A stretch of 64,000 nucleotides of DNA, taken from NCBI GenBank assembly GCA_014529385.2, contig CM043959.1:10690809-10754808 (forward strand), written 5' to 3'. Below the pieces are notes generated by a model. The model was given only the letters and a program-made list of their open reading frames with translations, made no database searches and was not told where the DNA came from. The first letter of the stretch is position 1. Each line of letters opens with the position of its first letter. This document shows, piece by piece, positions 9,815 through 21,296 of the stretch. A program made the translations under genes and the position numbers. The stretch comes from Adiantum capillus-veneris. Lineage: Eukaryota > Streptophyta > Polypodiopsida > Polypodiales > Pteridaceae.

Positions 9815-10583
9815 ACTATGATACTGCACCTTTTTCTTGCAACTGTTGAGAATTGGTTGTTTGCATTTGAGTAAGTTTTGATCTTAGAAGATCCTCTGTA
9901 CTTTCTGGAAGAATTTGTCTCTTCGGAGGAGATTTTTGTGGTGACCTTTGTGTAGCTTTCTAGACTTTAGCTTCCATTGACTTTGACCTATCTATCACCT
10001 GTTCTAATAACTTGAGTCTTTGCATCATCTTTTGATAGTCTTTGAATCCAAGTTTAACATCTATAGGGGCTTGTACAAGGTCATAAACCTGTTGGTATTC
10101 ATTATTGTCTGTATCTCGATATGCATATGTGAGCTTGGTCACATGCACTTGCTTGAACACTATGGGATTTGTCGGCTTTTGAATTTGACTTGTGGAAATC
10201 AACTGAAACTTTTATCCCTCATAATCTTCATAGAAGCACTTTTCTGCATACTTTGATGGGATCTGGGTCAGTGGGAAACTTCCAGCAACCATATGATCTT
10301 TCAATGGTTTTTGCTTTGAAGGGGTCTGTTGGCTAGAAGTTCTTCGGCTTCTAACTAGTCTAGCACTTTCTAGTACTAGAGCTGAGCTTGATGGATTTGC
10401 ATCTCCCCCCTTCCTAGGGTGATCACTATAGCCCACTCCATTATGAGATTTCAAAATTGTATGGCTCTGGTTTAGTCTCACCTTTTGAGATTGTGAAGGC
10501 ACACTTTGGGCAGCACTATTGATGTTTGGCATCTGTAGACCTTCTGCATAGTTTCCTATGCAGAAGGTATCTCCATGAAACAT
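9815..10583 (-). pseudogene. Decayed coding sequence of unknown family, minus strand
   Basis: A minus-strand frame starts MFHGDTFCIGNYAEG, runs to a stop at 10212, resumes in the same frame (FQLISTSQIQKPTNPIVFKQ) to a stop at 9960, and resumes again to about 9815. The conserved phase across two stops means one reading frame broken by point changes. The first third is S/Q/R-rich, the middle is well structured (SKYAEKCFYEDYEG; YAYRDTDNNEYQQVYDL), and the end is basic and rich in P, Q and S. I do not recognise the family; it has a retroelement or pararetrovirus flavour but no diagnostic motif. Element X lies 71 bases upstream, so X may have separated it from its 5' part. Confidence 0.4.
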
Positions 10584-12559
10584 GACAAATTATTCTCCAA
10601 GTCAAATTGTAGATAGAATCATATTTTCCCTATTATTGTCTATCCCATGGGTCTAGTGAGGGCCATAGCCAGACTCAACCCTACTCACCTCCCTCAGTCT
10701 TCCAGACTTCTCCAGGGAATGACGTAGATCTATATATAGCTATTCCTACCACTTGGGACCGACACCAAGACAGGACTCCGGCCTATCTCAAATGCCAACC
10801 CAAGGGGGTAAATCCCGTCAATTTGATGACTCTATCCGCTTATCATAATTTAATCCGTCCTTTGCATCTATCAGTCACCCACACCCAAAATCGTGGTCCT
10901 TAGTCTTGATTCTCTTGATCTTAAAGTTGAGGATCTCCTATTGCTTTCTTGTTCTCCCTTGGTTCATGGCGATAACCCCTTTTTCCTAACAAGCAGGCAT
11001 GGCAGTTATCGCTTTCCCCTAAGAAGAGGGATCTTGTAATCCTACCTAGTCTCTCTCGTTCTGCTTACCTTTTTTTATCCCGCATAGTCCTAGCGTTTAA
11101 CATAAAAAATTTATTCAACATCCGGCCATCTGACCCTCCAAATCCACCCACCCACCAAACCATTTCATGAAAATCCCTTCCCGAGGTAGACTTAACTACT
11201 ACAAAATCAGGAAGACAATCTATCAGACATCATCAGACAACAAGCAGCATACAATCTGTTGCATATCCTCATTCAAGGAAAAATTCATCTGGTTGTTTCC
11301 ACTAGATCTTTATTTAGAAACTTTTAATTCACTTCTTTACCTTTATCTGATACAATTAACTTGTAACTAGTTTCCTAACTAATCATGCAACACATTTAGT
11401 TTCAATCAATTCATCTTGCCTCACTCAGGACCAAGATAATCGGTTACAAGCCATCAAAATGGAAGCACCTTCCAAATATTTCCCAGAATTAAGTTTTTGG
11501 GAAACTCTCATCAAGTAACTTAATCATTCCTTCCTAAGCATTTTATTTCAAGAGGTGTAGCACCATCTGGTGATAGATACACAGGATAGACACTATATTC
11601 CTAGCCTTTCCAGTTCCTTTTTAAGCAACCAAATCGAACAAATTTCCTTAATTAAACTCACATCATCCTCCCTAAGTATGACCTTCTCATCCAACTATTG
11701 GCATCAGGCCATACCCGGATTATGGCCGTTTTCCAATAAGAAACCGCGGGTACTTCACTCGGCCGGGAAAAAATAAAACAAACCCATTCATCCCTTATTC
11801 CTCGGGCATGAATGACCTCGGTATAACAAACTTTCCGGTTACGCTGCCCTAGCTAAAAAGGGCCAATCTCCGTCAAGTTCCCCAAGAGAATCCTCTCAAT
11901 GGGCCGGCATTTCGATCAAATTGACCCCAAGAAGATCCATCTTGGTTTTCGGTCATTTCCAGACAATCTTTGAAACTCCTAGTTAAATCTATGTTTTGCA
12001 ATGGGCTATCTCTATCTCCTCTCAAGATTCCTTTTTAACTGCTAGTTGGTAATTTTCAAGTTCATTCATTTATCCACCTTAATTCCTACTTTCATTAATT
12101 ATGTACCAGCCAAGTTTATTTAGAAAATACAAGCGAGTTTTTGTCGTAGGCATTTGATGGTTAATGTCTCTTTGAAAATGCCAACTTTTTAAGTTCAATC
12201 CCCGTTTTGTACGATTCCCAAGTTTTGCAATTCTTCCATCCATGGAGCATCTCCATGGAAGCTTGTAGAGTTTTCGGTTCAAATCAACACGGAGATCAAT
12301 TCCGCGAAGTTATCCCCTATCTCCCCCATCCCGTATTTGCAAACAAACTTGAAATTGAAAACTTTAGAAATACTCTTCAATACCAAAAATTGAACTACTT
12401 CTATCAAGCTCAGACAACTACTCTTTTCTTATGGTGCCTAGCTTTCCATTTAAGAAGCTAGAAGGTCGTCCTATAATTTATGAGTCTTCGAGCTTTCCAT
12501 TAAGGCTTGGAAGAGAGGATTATAACCATACATTCTTCCTACCATAAAGAGACATGCAA

Positions 12560-13830
12560 ACCCTAAGCTTGAATACCATAATGAGACTAAACCTTTCTCT
12601 CTTTAATGAGACAAGGTTTCCATGGAAGCTTAATCCTAATTACACAAGGTCACCATGGAAGCTTAATCCTAATCACACACAAAGTCACCATGGAAGTTAA
12701 ACCCTAAATTGCAAGTTTGTCTTTCAATGCTTTTCCTAAGTGCAAAGTTAACATCAAATCTTAGCTTAAGGATGCAAATCTACATTTGAAGCTTAACTTA
12801 ATGATGCATAGATACTCTTAGCACTTAACCCTAATTGCGAAGTTACCACTAAAGCTTAAACCTAAAATACAAGGTAGTCATTAAAGCATACACATAAGTG
12901 CAAAGTTACCATTAAAGCTTAGCTTAAGGATGCAAATCTACCTTTGAATCTTAACTTAATGATGCATAACTACCATTAATACTTAACCATAATTCCAAGG
13001 TTACCATTAAAGCTTAAACCTAAAATACAAGGTAGTCACTAAAGCTTATACCTAAGTGCAAAGTTACCATTAAAGCTTAGCTTAAGAGTGCAAATCTACC
13101 TTTGAAGCTTAACTTAATGATGCATAGATACTCTTAGCACTTAACCCTAATTACAAGGTTGTCATCAAAGCTCAAACCTAAAATACAAGGTAGTGACTAA
13201 AGCTTACACCTAAGTGCAAAGTTACCATTAAAGCATAGCTTAAGGATGTAAATCTACCTTTGAAGCTTAACTTAATGATGCATAACTACCATTAATACTT
13301 AACCATAATTCCAAGGTTACCATTAAAGCTTAAACCTAAAATACAAAGTAGTCACTAAAGCTTACACCGAAGTGCAAAGTTACCATTAAAGCTTAGCTTA
13401 AGGATACAAATCTACCTTTGAAGCTTAACTTAATGATGCATAACTATCATTAATACTTAATCTTAATCCCAAAGTTACCATTAAAGCTTAAACCTAAAAT
13501 ACAAGGTAGTCACTAAAGCTTACACCTAAGTGCAAAGTTACCATTAAAGTTTAGCTTAAGGATGCAAATCTAATTTTGAAGCTTAATTTAATGATGCATA
13601 ACTACCTAATACTTAATCATAATCCCAAGGTTATCATTAAAGCTTAAACCTAAAATACAAGGTAGTCACTAAAGCTTACACATAAGTGCAAAGTTACCAT
13701 TAAAGCTTAGTTTAAGGATGCAAATCTACCTTTGAAGCTTAACTTAATGATGCATAATTACCATTAATACGTAATCATAATTTCAAGGTTATTATTAAAG
13801 CTTAAACCTAAAATGATACACATAAACCTT
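12560..13830. repeat. About 7 tandem copies of a ~156-bp repeat inside the X LTR
   Basis: The phrase AAAATACAAGGTAGTCACTA recurs near 12870, 13022, 13178, 13335, 13496 and 13651, a spacing of 152-161. Each unit also holds CAAAGTTACCATTAAAGCTT and TTAACTTAATGATGCATAA. The first copies are degraded and the last breaks off near 13815. The block is transcribed as R/U5 if the TATA box at 14150 is used. Confidence 0.85.
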
Positions 13831-14145
13831 CTTGGTATTAAAACACATGGTTTAGGTTAATTAATCCTACTAGAAGTGAAGGTTACCTCCTCTAATAAAG
13901 AGGGAAGTGGGATTGAAGTCCTTCTTGAAGAGATGTGAGGCTCAAGGAAGAAAGAAAGGGATTTAGTAGGAAGAGGAAGGAGAGAGGAGCTTCTTCACAA
14001 AACCCTCAAGGGTTTGGCCTTCAAGAGAGTGAGAGAGCAAGAGCAAGGTTTAATGGAAACCTTGATTTACTTAAGCATAATCTTGAGCATGGCAAGTATG
14101 CAAGTAGCTTAGCAATGTGTGTAAATTTACAAAAGAGAGGAGGTG

Positions 14146-14154
14146 CTTATATAG
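14146..14154 (-). promoter_or_regulatory. TATA box of the X LTR (minus strand)
   Basis: CTATATAAG on the minus strand lies directly downstream of the CCAAT array, about 550 bases into the LTR. Transcription would start near 14118 and run toward lower coordinates. Confidence 0.55.
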
Positions 14155-14164
14155 GAAATGGTGG

Positions 14165-14430
14165 AAATTCTTATTGGACCCCAATTCTCTTCTCAATTCC
14201 TATTGGACCCCAATTTCTTCTCAATTCCTATTGAACCCCAATTCTCTTCTCAATTCTTATTGGACCCCAATTTTAATTCAATTCCTATTGGACCACAATT
14301 CTCTTCTCAATTCCTATTAGACCCCAATTCTCTTCTTAATTCTTATTGGACCCCAATTTCTTTCTAATTCCTATTGGATCCCAATTCTCTTCTTAATTCT
14401 TATTGGACCCCAATTTCTTCTCAATTCCCA
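14165..14430. repeat. Nine 28-29-bp repeats, each with ATTGG-N3-CCAAT
   Basis: Units start near 14171, 14200, 14228, 14258, 14286, 14315, 14344, 14372 and 14401. Their core ATTGGACCCCAAT is an inverted repeat carrying a CCAAT box on each strand. The array ends about 15 bases upstream (minus sense) of the TATA box, the position of a proximal enhancer. Confidence 0.85.
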
Positions 14431-14706
14431 TCTCTTAACTTTATCTTCTAATCAAGTTAGTCCTTTTTTCTGCCAGTTCTCGATCTAGATCAGTTCCCAC
14501 GTGGCTTTTGATGAAGAAGTATAATCTTAATCTTTTTGGAAAAATATAGAAATGACGTAATTTTTTATCCGAAATATCCTTGTCTTTTCATTCTGGAGTA
14601 AAGTCTCGTTGTCTGCATGACTTCTTTGTTGGTCTTGCTTTTTCTAAATTATTTTCTAGACTGAAAAAGTTCTGAATGGCTCTAGGGTTTAGGGAGGGAC
14701 CTTACA

Positions 14707-14725
14707 AACTCCCCAACAAAAAGAT
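14707..14725 (-). promoter_or_regulatory. X polypurine tract region
   Basis: Minus-strand TTTTTGTTGGGGAGTT abuts the TGTAAGG start of the LTR at 14706. It marks the 3' LTR side of X. Confidence 0.6.
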
Positions 14726-15547
14726 AGAGTTGTCCTCAGCTCGGGACATGCTTTAGAGAGTAGTTAGACTCAAGCTTTGGTCAACTTATGATTGGAGATG
14801 GTCAATAACTTTAGGGTATTTAGATTAAAGGACAGTGAAGCTGGTATGGACCTTGAATAATACACTTCTCTTCCCTTTTTAGTGCTGCTTCAAAAAGTCT
14901 TAATCATAAAGAAGTCTTAATGACTCAAGGTTACTTTAATTACTGAATGTGATCTTACTCAACTAAGTAATTTTCCTTTGGTGTGACCGGATTGTTTTTC
15001 TCTTGTGAGTTTTGAAGATCATTTATTCACTTCGCTCTCTATCTAGCCTCAATACGCTTTGTAAAAATCTTACCATTCTTACCTAGACTTTAACTTTTTC
15101 CATTTTGAGCGTTGACTCATTTCTCTATTGATATCATCCAACTGATACCCTGTTCTTGACAGTTAAGGATTTCATATTGATCTTTCAATTAATCTTGCAA
15201 TATCTCCTCCCTTGTGTACCCAATTTATTTCCTCCATCCTTATTTCTCTTATGTATATAGCTTACTGCTTCATCTTTCTCTTGGTAATCAGATATTTCAC
15301 GTATCATAACAATTAGACTTGTAAAACACCATAGACGATTTGCATCTCAAAAGAATTGACTGACTAGAGATGCCTGAATTCCATAAATATGACGATTAAT
15401 TACATCCGCATAAAAATTACATCAAAAGTGCCATCGATATCTTGAAGAATAATTATAAGTTGTTTGAAAGAATCGACCAAAAATATGATCAAGGTTTTGG
15501 ACAAAAGGGAGATATTGATCTGATTCCAAAAGATGAATTACATGGGC
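14726..15547 (-). other. X 3' untranslated region
   Basis: About 820 bases between the chromodomain stop and the polypurine tract. T-rich on the plus strand, no frame, no motif recognised. Confidence 0.5.
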
Positions 15548-17019
15548 TCATCCTCCAAAACTTGGAAATTGGGTAATTAGCTGGTCCCAATCTTCCCAGG
15601 AAGCATCTTCAATTGGATAGCCCTTCCACTTGATTAGTACTTCTTGAATTGTCTTGTGCTGCAATTGCTTCTCTTTAGTTTCCAGAACTTGTTCTGGTTC
15701 CATTTGAAATTCTTCCTGATTGACAAGAATGGTGTCATCATGATTCAAAACATATAGAGGGTCAGCAACATATTTCTTATGGAGGCTAACATGAAAAACA
15801 TTATGAATGCGCATGTGAGGCGGTAAGGCTAACTCGTAGGCTTGTTCTTCTTTCTTTCTAAGGATTCCAAAAGGTCCACAATATCTGAATGCAAGCTTAC
15901 AAAATTTCCCTAGCTTTAAGGAGCTGCGTTTGGGCTTGGCTCTGAGGAAAACTTGTTCTCCTTCTCTAAAGCTTGGTGAAGATCAGCGTAGCTCTTCTGC
16001 CTATCACTAGCTCTCTCCAAGTTGTCTCTAATGATTAGAAATTGATGATCCATCTCTTCCAGAGTAGATAGCGTCAAGAGCTGGGTTGGCTAATCGAAGA
16101 GGGACTAAACATTCTTGACCATACAAGGCTTTAAAGGGTTACATTCCAAGGCTGTGATGGTGAGAAGAGTTATAAGAAAACTCAACTAGGAGAAGAAACT
16201 TGATCCATTGTTGGGGCTACCATTTGCAGTATGCTCAAAGCATATCTTCAATGACTTGATTCACTCGCTCAGTTTGATCATCAGTTATATGCTAAGTTGA
16301 GATTTAGTTGGGTACCCAGAGATTGAAAAATGGCTTGCCAAAACTTAGAAGTAAATTTGGCATCCCAATCACTAATGATTCTTTCAAGGATTCCATGTAA
16401 TCTTACTATCTCTTTTACAAATACTTGGGCTATGTCAATGGTGGTGGCTGTCTGCTTGACTAGAATTAGATGAGTCACCTTAGTGAGCTTATCTACTATG
16501 ACAAAAATAGAATCATAGTTTCTAGTTGTTTTTGGAAGACCAGTGACAAAGTCCATACTCAAACATTTCCACTTCATCTGAGGAATATCTAGGGGCGGAA
16601 GCTTATCAAGTAGCTTGGCGCGTTCTGCTTTGGTCTTCTGGCAAGTAAGGCATTTGCGAATATAATCCAGGATGTCCTTCTTCATCTTAGGCCAGTAAAA
16701 ATTCCTTTGGAGGGTGGCAAACATTTTATGGTACCCGAGATGAGCTACCAACGGGTTATCGTGGGCTTTCCTTTAAATTTGGGTGCGCAAAATGGTGGGA
16801 ATACACATTCGCTGTTTGAAGTAAAGAAGACCATCTGCTAGGGTATAGTCAGCTAAATGCTCCCTCGGGTTTTGACCTTGAATCTCTCACAGAAGAGGTC
16901 TAAAATAGGGGTCTACCTGAATATCTTGTTGAACTTCCTCGGGTAAAGAAGAGCTAAGGAGTGAATTAGTCAGGGTTTGGATTGCTGGTCGAGAGGTCTT
17001 TGAGTCTATTGAAGGCAGC
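15548..17019 (-). pseudogene. X integrase with C-terminal chromodomain (broken)
   Basis: Integrase joins element cDNA to host DNA, and the chromodomain is thought to steer it to particular chromatin. Reading from 17019, a linker (EEVQQDIQVDPYF) is followed by the zinc-binding HHCC domain (HDNPLVAHLGYHK and CLTCQK), then catalytic D in SMDFVTGLP and D in IISDWDAKF, where the usual SDRD motif has W for R. The catalytic-Glu segment (QTERVNQ) is present near 16270 but in another frame. A GPF-like segment near 15870 (RYCGPFGIL) leads into the chromodomain (EVLIKWKGYPIEDASWEDW). In-frame stops lie near 16905 and 16770, and there is at least one frameshift near 16285. RT and RNase H, which should precede it, are absent. 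Confidence 0.8.
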
Positions 17020-18397
17020 ATCTCTCCCCAACAAAAAAAGAAAGAGCTGTCCTCAACTCAAATAAAATACGTAATTGATAAAACTTCTTGGATACGTCTT
17101 ACGATTTAACTTCTTGTTAACGCTTTCAACTTGACTTCTCTCTTACACTTCTTCATCCCCAAAAATCTTCTAATATAATATTGGAGTCATGGGAAATCTT
17201 TCTTAATAAGCTATCTTCTTGAATAAGTCATCGTGTTTGTGGCTTCTTCAATATGCTACTTTCTCTTTATAAGCTACTGGTAATCCCTTCTTTATCAGCA
17301 CTCGTTATCCTCTTATTTTTGCAATCTTCACTCTCTTGTAACTTAGTCATTTTCTTATCTGATGGCGTCTTGGCAAGAAGACTTGGTTCTTCCTGTATGC
17401 ATCTCTCACTTGCAGAGTGCAGATGAGGCAATTAAAAGACAGTTCTTAAAGCAATACAAAGATCTCCTCTTTCCTCAGCAAAAATTCTTGTGTCGGCCAG
17501 ACGATATGCAAGACATGGCGAAATCTCACAAGAGTGACTCTCTGGGGTAGAGACCATTTCCGCAACAATACTCGACTTGCTATGGTTACAGAGGCTCTGG
17601 GACCTGGCCCCCGATACTACTGCATCAAAAGGACACGAGATCCTGGGTTCTCCGCAAGGTTGTTCTTGCTTGTGCACTTCATCCCCCATTCCAAGATTTT
17701 TCTCGATACCATCTGGAGTCTTCCTCTTAGAGGTCCTTTTCTTTTCTCAGCTCATACCTAAGAAATTGCTCAAGTTGTTTCTCGTAGAAGCATTCTAGAG
17801 GGTGAGCGTCCTAATATGTGTGGTGCTTGCAATACTTGGTTATGTGACCATATATTAGAGGACCTTGATGAGCTATAAATTTTTCTTGCCTCTCATGTAA
17901 TTAGTTCTTGCCTCGATGTAATCCTTTTTGGGTTTAATTGAAGAAATAACCCTTTTTTGAAAAATTTGAGTATTGTCTGTACTTCCTTGTCTTGAAATGT
18001 CAGTCTCTCCTCTTTAATTAAATTCTTAAGTACATGTCTATTTAGTGCTTTTAGCAAAGGTTCTTCTGTCTATGATAGTCTTGAGTAAAGATTCCAACTT
18101 TGAGTTCTTGACTAACTCATAAGTTTGTTTTCTTATTCTTCTTTGGAGTTTAAATGTCTGCAATATTTATGACCTTATCTATTGCACTTTCCCATCTTGA
18201 TTCCTTGTGAGTTTTTAAGCACGTCTCATTTACTGTCTTTTCTATTTGTCAAATGCACAGCAATAACTTCTCATTGTCTGGTAGTAACATGACCTGAAAT
18301 CTATCTTGGAATAAATTGAGGCTAGGTGAGGAGTAGCATCAACAGTGGTGGTTTTAGGTATAAAGGTTACTAGAACTTCAAGTGACACTTGCACTCA
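17020..18397 (-). other. Rearranged gap where X protease, RT and RNase H should be
   Basis: Only 1.4 kb separates the gag start from integrase, and it has no minus-strand coding. Just above 17020 is a minus-strand sequence (AGGACAGCTC then TTTTTTTGTTGGGGAG) almost the same as the polypurine region at 14707-14745. It looks as if a 3'-end segment of a related element has been joined in front of the integrase. Confidence 0.5.
17362..17761 (+). pseudogene. Antisense coding remnant inside X, possibly captured host sequence
   Basis: Two plus-strand frames overlap: MASWQEDLVLPVCISHLQSA to a stop at 17548, and from 17534 in the +1 frame TLWGRDHFRNNTRLAMVTEA through RYYCIKRTRDPGF to a stop at 17759. 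Together they read like one protein of about 125 aa broken by a single-base shift near 17530. The segment has higher GC and a more protein-like composition than the T-rich DNA around it and is opposite in sense to X. No domain recognised. Capture of host sequence is a guess. Confidence 0.3.
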
Positions 18398-18478
18398 AGG
18401 GTTTACAGGTCTTTCAGGGCCAGTTATCGGCACAACAGTAGGGGCAACTCGTTCTCTCAGCTTTCGACGGGGTGGCAT
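18398..18478 (-). pseudogene. X gag, N-terminal stub
   Basis: A minus-strand ATG at 18478 opens MPPRRKLRERVAPTVVPITG and stops after 27 codons. A basic MPPRR start is common in plant gypsy Gag proteins, and the position (after the leader, before integrase on the same strand) fits. The Gag core, zinc knuckle and everything up to integrase are missing. Confidence 0.4.
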
Positions 18479-19200
18479 GGTTACTATCATATCTCTTTGG
18501 TCCCAATCCCAGCTTTCTCTCATCATTGCAATCCATAAATTATTCAATAGTTGCACGCATCCCCATAGGGTTAACTGTGTCACTCCATTCAACCAACATG
18601 TTCTCCATTTCTTAGTAGAAATGGCACTTTCCTTAGGAGAGAAAATTTCTATAAGGTGTCTCAACATGACTAACGTGTTCTCTGGTTCGGCTATCCCCAT
18701 TCTTTCATAACTATCTTATAAACTTCTTCTTCTTGAATATTCCAAGCCATCAGTAATTTCAAAACGAGTCTTACTATATATACTTATAGCTTTATATGTG
18801 GCTAAATACAAGATCTTCTTGGATTTCTTCATACTACTCAAAATTATCTTCCAGTCAATGTTCCAAAAATTAATTCTTCGATGTGGTAGCTACTTTACCC
18901 AATCTTGCTCCTTATTGCTAAGCTTAAGGGAGAATGACAATTAAAGCTCAATAAAAATTTCATCCATGCCACTTTCATGTGTCTTCGCACAAGTGCATGA
19001 GTCTTCATTCATTTATGCCACTTCCATGCGTCTTCGCACAAGTGCATTACCTATTCTTTCACAAATTTCTATATCGTTCATTTCCAACTTTACTCACACT
19101 TCCCACTTGCTTGAATCCCAGGGACAAGTATAGGTTTCTGGAAATAAGAGCTCCCTAAAATGTTCCATCATAGCAAGCCTTCACTGTAGCATAGCAGTTT
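18479..19200 (-). other. X leader, part downstream of the E2 insertion
   Basis: Non-coding. With 28801-28977 on the far side of E2 it makes up the leader of about 0.9 kb between the X primer site and gag. Its last five bases, AGTTT (19196-19200), are repeated at 28796-28800 and are the target duplication of E2. Confidence 0.6.
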
Positions 19201-19851
19201 TGTAAGGACTCTGACCCCGACCAAAAAGAGCACCATTGTACCATAAAATAAACATAATGAAAAAAGTTACTATTTTTAGCAGTTTTTCAAATTCTGTCAG
19301 TGCCATGATGTTTAGAATGTTATAAAGCTTCCAAAAGTGAATTAAAATAATTTTTGTGGAAAATTTCCTAAAATAGTAAGTTTTTGGTCACCCGACCCGT
19401 CTAGTTTTAATCGTCTCGAACAACTGCACCTATACCCCGAATTTGAAAAAAATGCATTTTCGAACACCGGGGGCTGCTAAATATGGCAGGTACTCGGATA
19501 GGTACACCTTAGTTAGAGCTTAGTATAGCAATTTATGACATTAAATTCCGATTCGTATCGCCCGTTTTAGTCTAAAGTCAAACTTTTCTAAGGCTGTGCG
19601 AGGAGCACCGGGGCTCAGGGGTTGTCTGGGAACAATTCCCAGGCCACTGAGAGCTTGCTTTAGCAGCTAGGGGGGCCTCTCACACCTCTAGGGGCTTGTG
19701 GGACACTTGCCATGCTTGAGAGAGAGTGTGAGAGTTAGTTAGACTAAGTTAATTGGACACTTGGTAAGCATGTAACTGAGTTGCCTTGCATGAGGTGAGT
19801 ACTCCCTCATATGTATTTAGCAACCTGGTTCGATTTTCAGCTTGGGAGAGC

Positions 19852-19860
19852 CTATATAAG
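19852..19860 (+). promoter_or_regulatory. TATA box of the E2 LTR promoter
   Basis: CTATATAAG lies 650 bases into the LTR and just before the (CA)n tract. The 3' LTR lacks this part. Confidence 0.6.
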
Positions 19861-19865
19861 AGTGT

Positions 19866-19868
<3 letters not shown>

Positions 19869-19903
<35 letters not shown>

Positions 19904-19936
19904 GCTCTCACACACACCGAGTACACACACACATAC
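19869..19936. repeat. (CA)n microsatellite in the E2 LTR
   Basis: A pure CA run to 19900, then interrupted CA to 19936. It lies at the predicted transcription start, and the homologous tract forms the deletion edge in the 3' LTR (26703-26760). Confidence 0.85.
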
Positions 19937-20745
19937 CTTTGGGAGGTGCTGTCGGCGGACATAGTCTTTGGAAGAAGAGCTAAGGAGGAAAGTGCTGCCT
20001 GTTTCTCGCCTCGAGGAGTCCATTGCATCAGAATTTTGGGACGATATCAGCCATAACCTCAGTGATTTTTTATTTAAATCACACTCATTGTAATTCCCTC
20101 TCTATTATCCTCTTAATTCCGCATCTAGTATGCATAATCATAGTCAAAATACTCATTAGATACTCTCTAATTCTCTGTATCCATGATCTATTGCATAAAT
20201 CTTAATCTAATTAGTAAATATGCAAGCAGTTAGTCTCTCTTAATCATAGATTAATGCATGATTAAGGAATCAACCGCTAGTCACCATTGTAATTAAGAAC
20301 AAGTCGGCATTGAGGTAGAGACGGTCAGCTGCTTTCTATTGCCCCACAATGTTTAAACAACTAAATTATAATCAATTAGCTCATAGATTAGGATGTAATT
20401 AGTGCAATTAATCCATCATTAATCACTAGGAAGGGAGAAACCCTCTCACCTATGCATACGGTAAATCTGCAAACCTCTACTTGCATTAGGAAGTGATTAA
20501 GCATGCCGAATTCATCTCTAGTAAATAGATTGAGAAGAAACCTGTAAATCTAGGCCAAATAATTACCTTAGGGCCAATTCCCATAGAACAAGTAAGGTGT
20601 TATCAGAAATCTCTATGTCTTGAAGTAATCAAACCTCTCGTAAAAAGGGATTTGCTTATTGAAATTAATCTGTCATTTTGGTCGTATGTTACTCTCGAAT
20701 GTTAGCTCTCTTTTTTCAAGTTGTCAATTAAGTAGTGAGTATAAA

Positions 20746-20886
20746 ATGGCCCGGGTAAAGAGAACTTGTTTCGATGGTTCCCACGACCGCGAGGCGGGGA
20801 CAAGCAACACGAATGGGAAAGGGAAAGCTCCCATGGACGACCAAGTACCGGACAACTCACGGATCAATGACGAAGAAATTGAGGAG
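20746..20886 (+). CDS. E2 accessory protein, exon 1 (47 codons, inside the 5' LTR)
   Basis: The ATG at 20746 opens MARVKRTCFDGSHDREAGTS, then a low-complexity N/G/K stretch (NTNGKGKAP) and an acidic end (INDEEIEE). Exactly at a codon boundary comes GAG|GTAGGT, a good splice donor. A short basic and low-complexity start of this kind is usual at the N-terminus of plant retroelement ORF1 or Gag-type proteins. Without splicing the frame stops after 12 further residues. It joins in phase to exon 2 at 22090. The same exon in the 3' LTR (27571-27711) differs by seven replacement changes and one silent change, so it has not been under constraint since insertion. Confidence 0.6.
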
Positions 20887-21207
20887 GTAGGTCACATTTT
20901 AATTCAAGTTTGTTTAATTTAACATTGCATACGATAAGTCAGGAAAGAACATATCCCTAAACATGTTGGATAAGTCCAACGGAAACCTCGGCATTTGAAT
21001 TGAAATGTATATTAAATTCTAAGTAGGAAAGAATGGTTGTTGGATATACTGTTTAAGATAGGAAAGAATGTCTGCTAGGGAAAATTTAGCTCGGCTTGTT
21101 CATTTCTATTTCCAATGTTGAAACTAGTCCTGATTCCCCTACTGATCACAGGGGGTGGCTCGTGATGATTTTGCAGTAGCTAGAGTTAACTAGCTTAGGG
21201 CCTCTAC

Positions 21208-21296
21208 CCACGACTTGTGTTCTTTGCGATGGGAACCCACGTCTTGCGTTCTATGCGGTGGGAATGTCCATGTGGCGTGTTCTATGCGGTGGACAT
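21208..21296. repeat. Three tandem ~30-bp repeats in the E2 LTR
   Basis: Three units built on CACG-CTTGCGTTCTATGCGGTGG. The same three occur in the 3' LTR at about 28032-28120. They lie inside the predicted intron. Role unknown. Confidence 0.7.

Larger units (their letters stand above)
10655..14706 (-). repeat. X 3' LTR, about 4.05 kb
   Basis: Read on the minus strand it starts TGTAAGGTCC right after a polypurine tract (14707 upward). It ends where the other copy ends in CCTTACA, giving inverted termini TGTAAGG/CCTTACA; here the outer end has decayed to CCTCACT. Order from the start: nine 28-29-bp repeats, a TATA box, about seven 156-bp repeats, then 1.6 kb shared with 28992-30559. Such a long LTR carrying two tandem-repeat blocks is unusual. 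The left boundary comes from alignment to the second copy. Confidence 0.7.

Noticed and set aside
10650-10654. Target-site duplication for element X
   Set aside because: The 5 bases left of X (GGTCT) do not match the bases after 30559. The right LTR is truncated, so its true edge is unknown.
12690-12710. AAACCCTAAA as an interstitial telomere repeat
   Set aside because: A single plant-telomere-like unit without tandem repetition; chance within the 156-bp repeat.
14117-14367. Open frames on the plus strand over the CCAAT repeats
   Set aside because: They are translations of the 28-29-bp repeat in successive frames and lie antisense in an LTR.
14165-14430. Regularly spaced 28-29-bp units that could suggest a CRISPR array
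   Set aside because: The units are head-to-tail with no unique spacers and lie in a plant LTR; this is a minisatellite.
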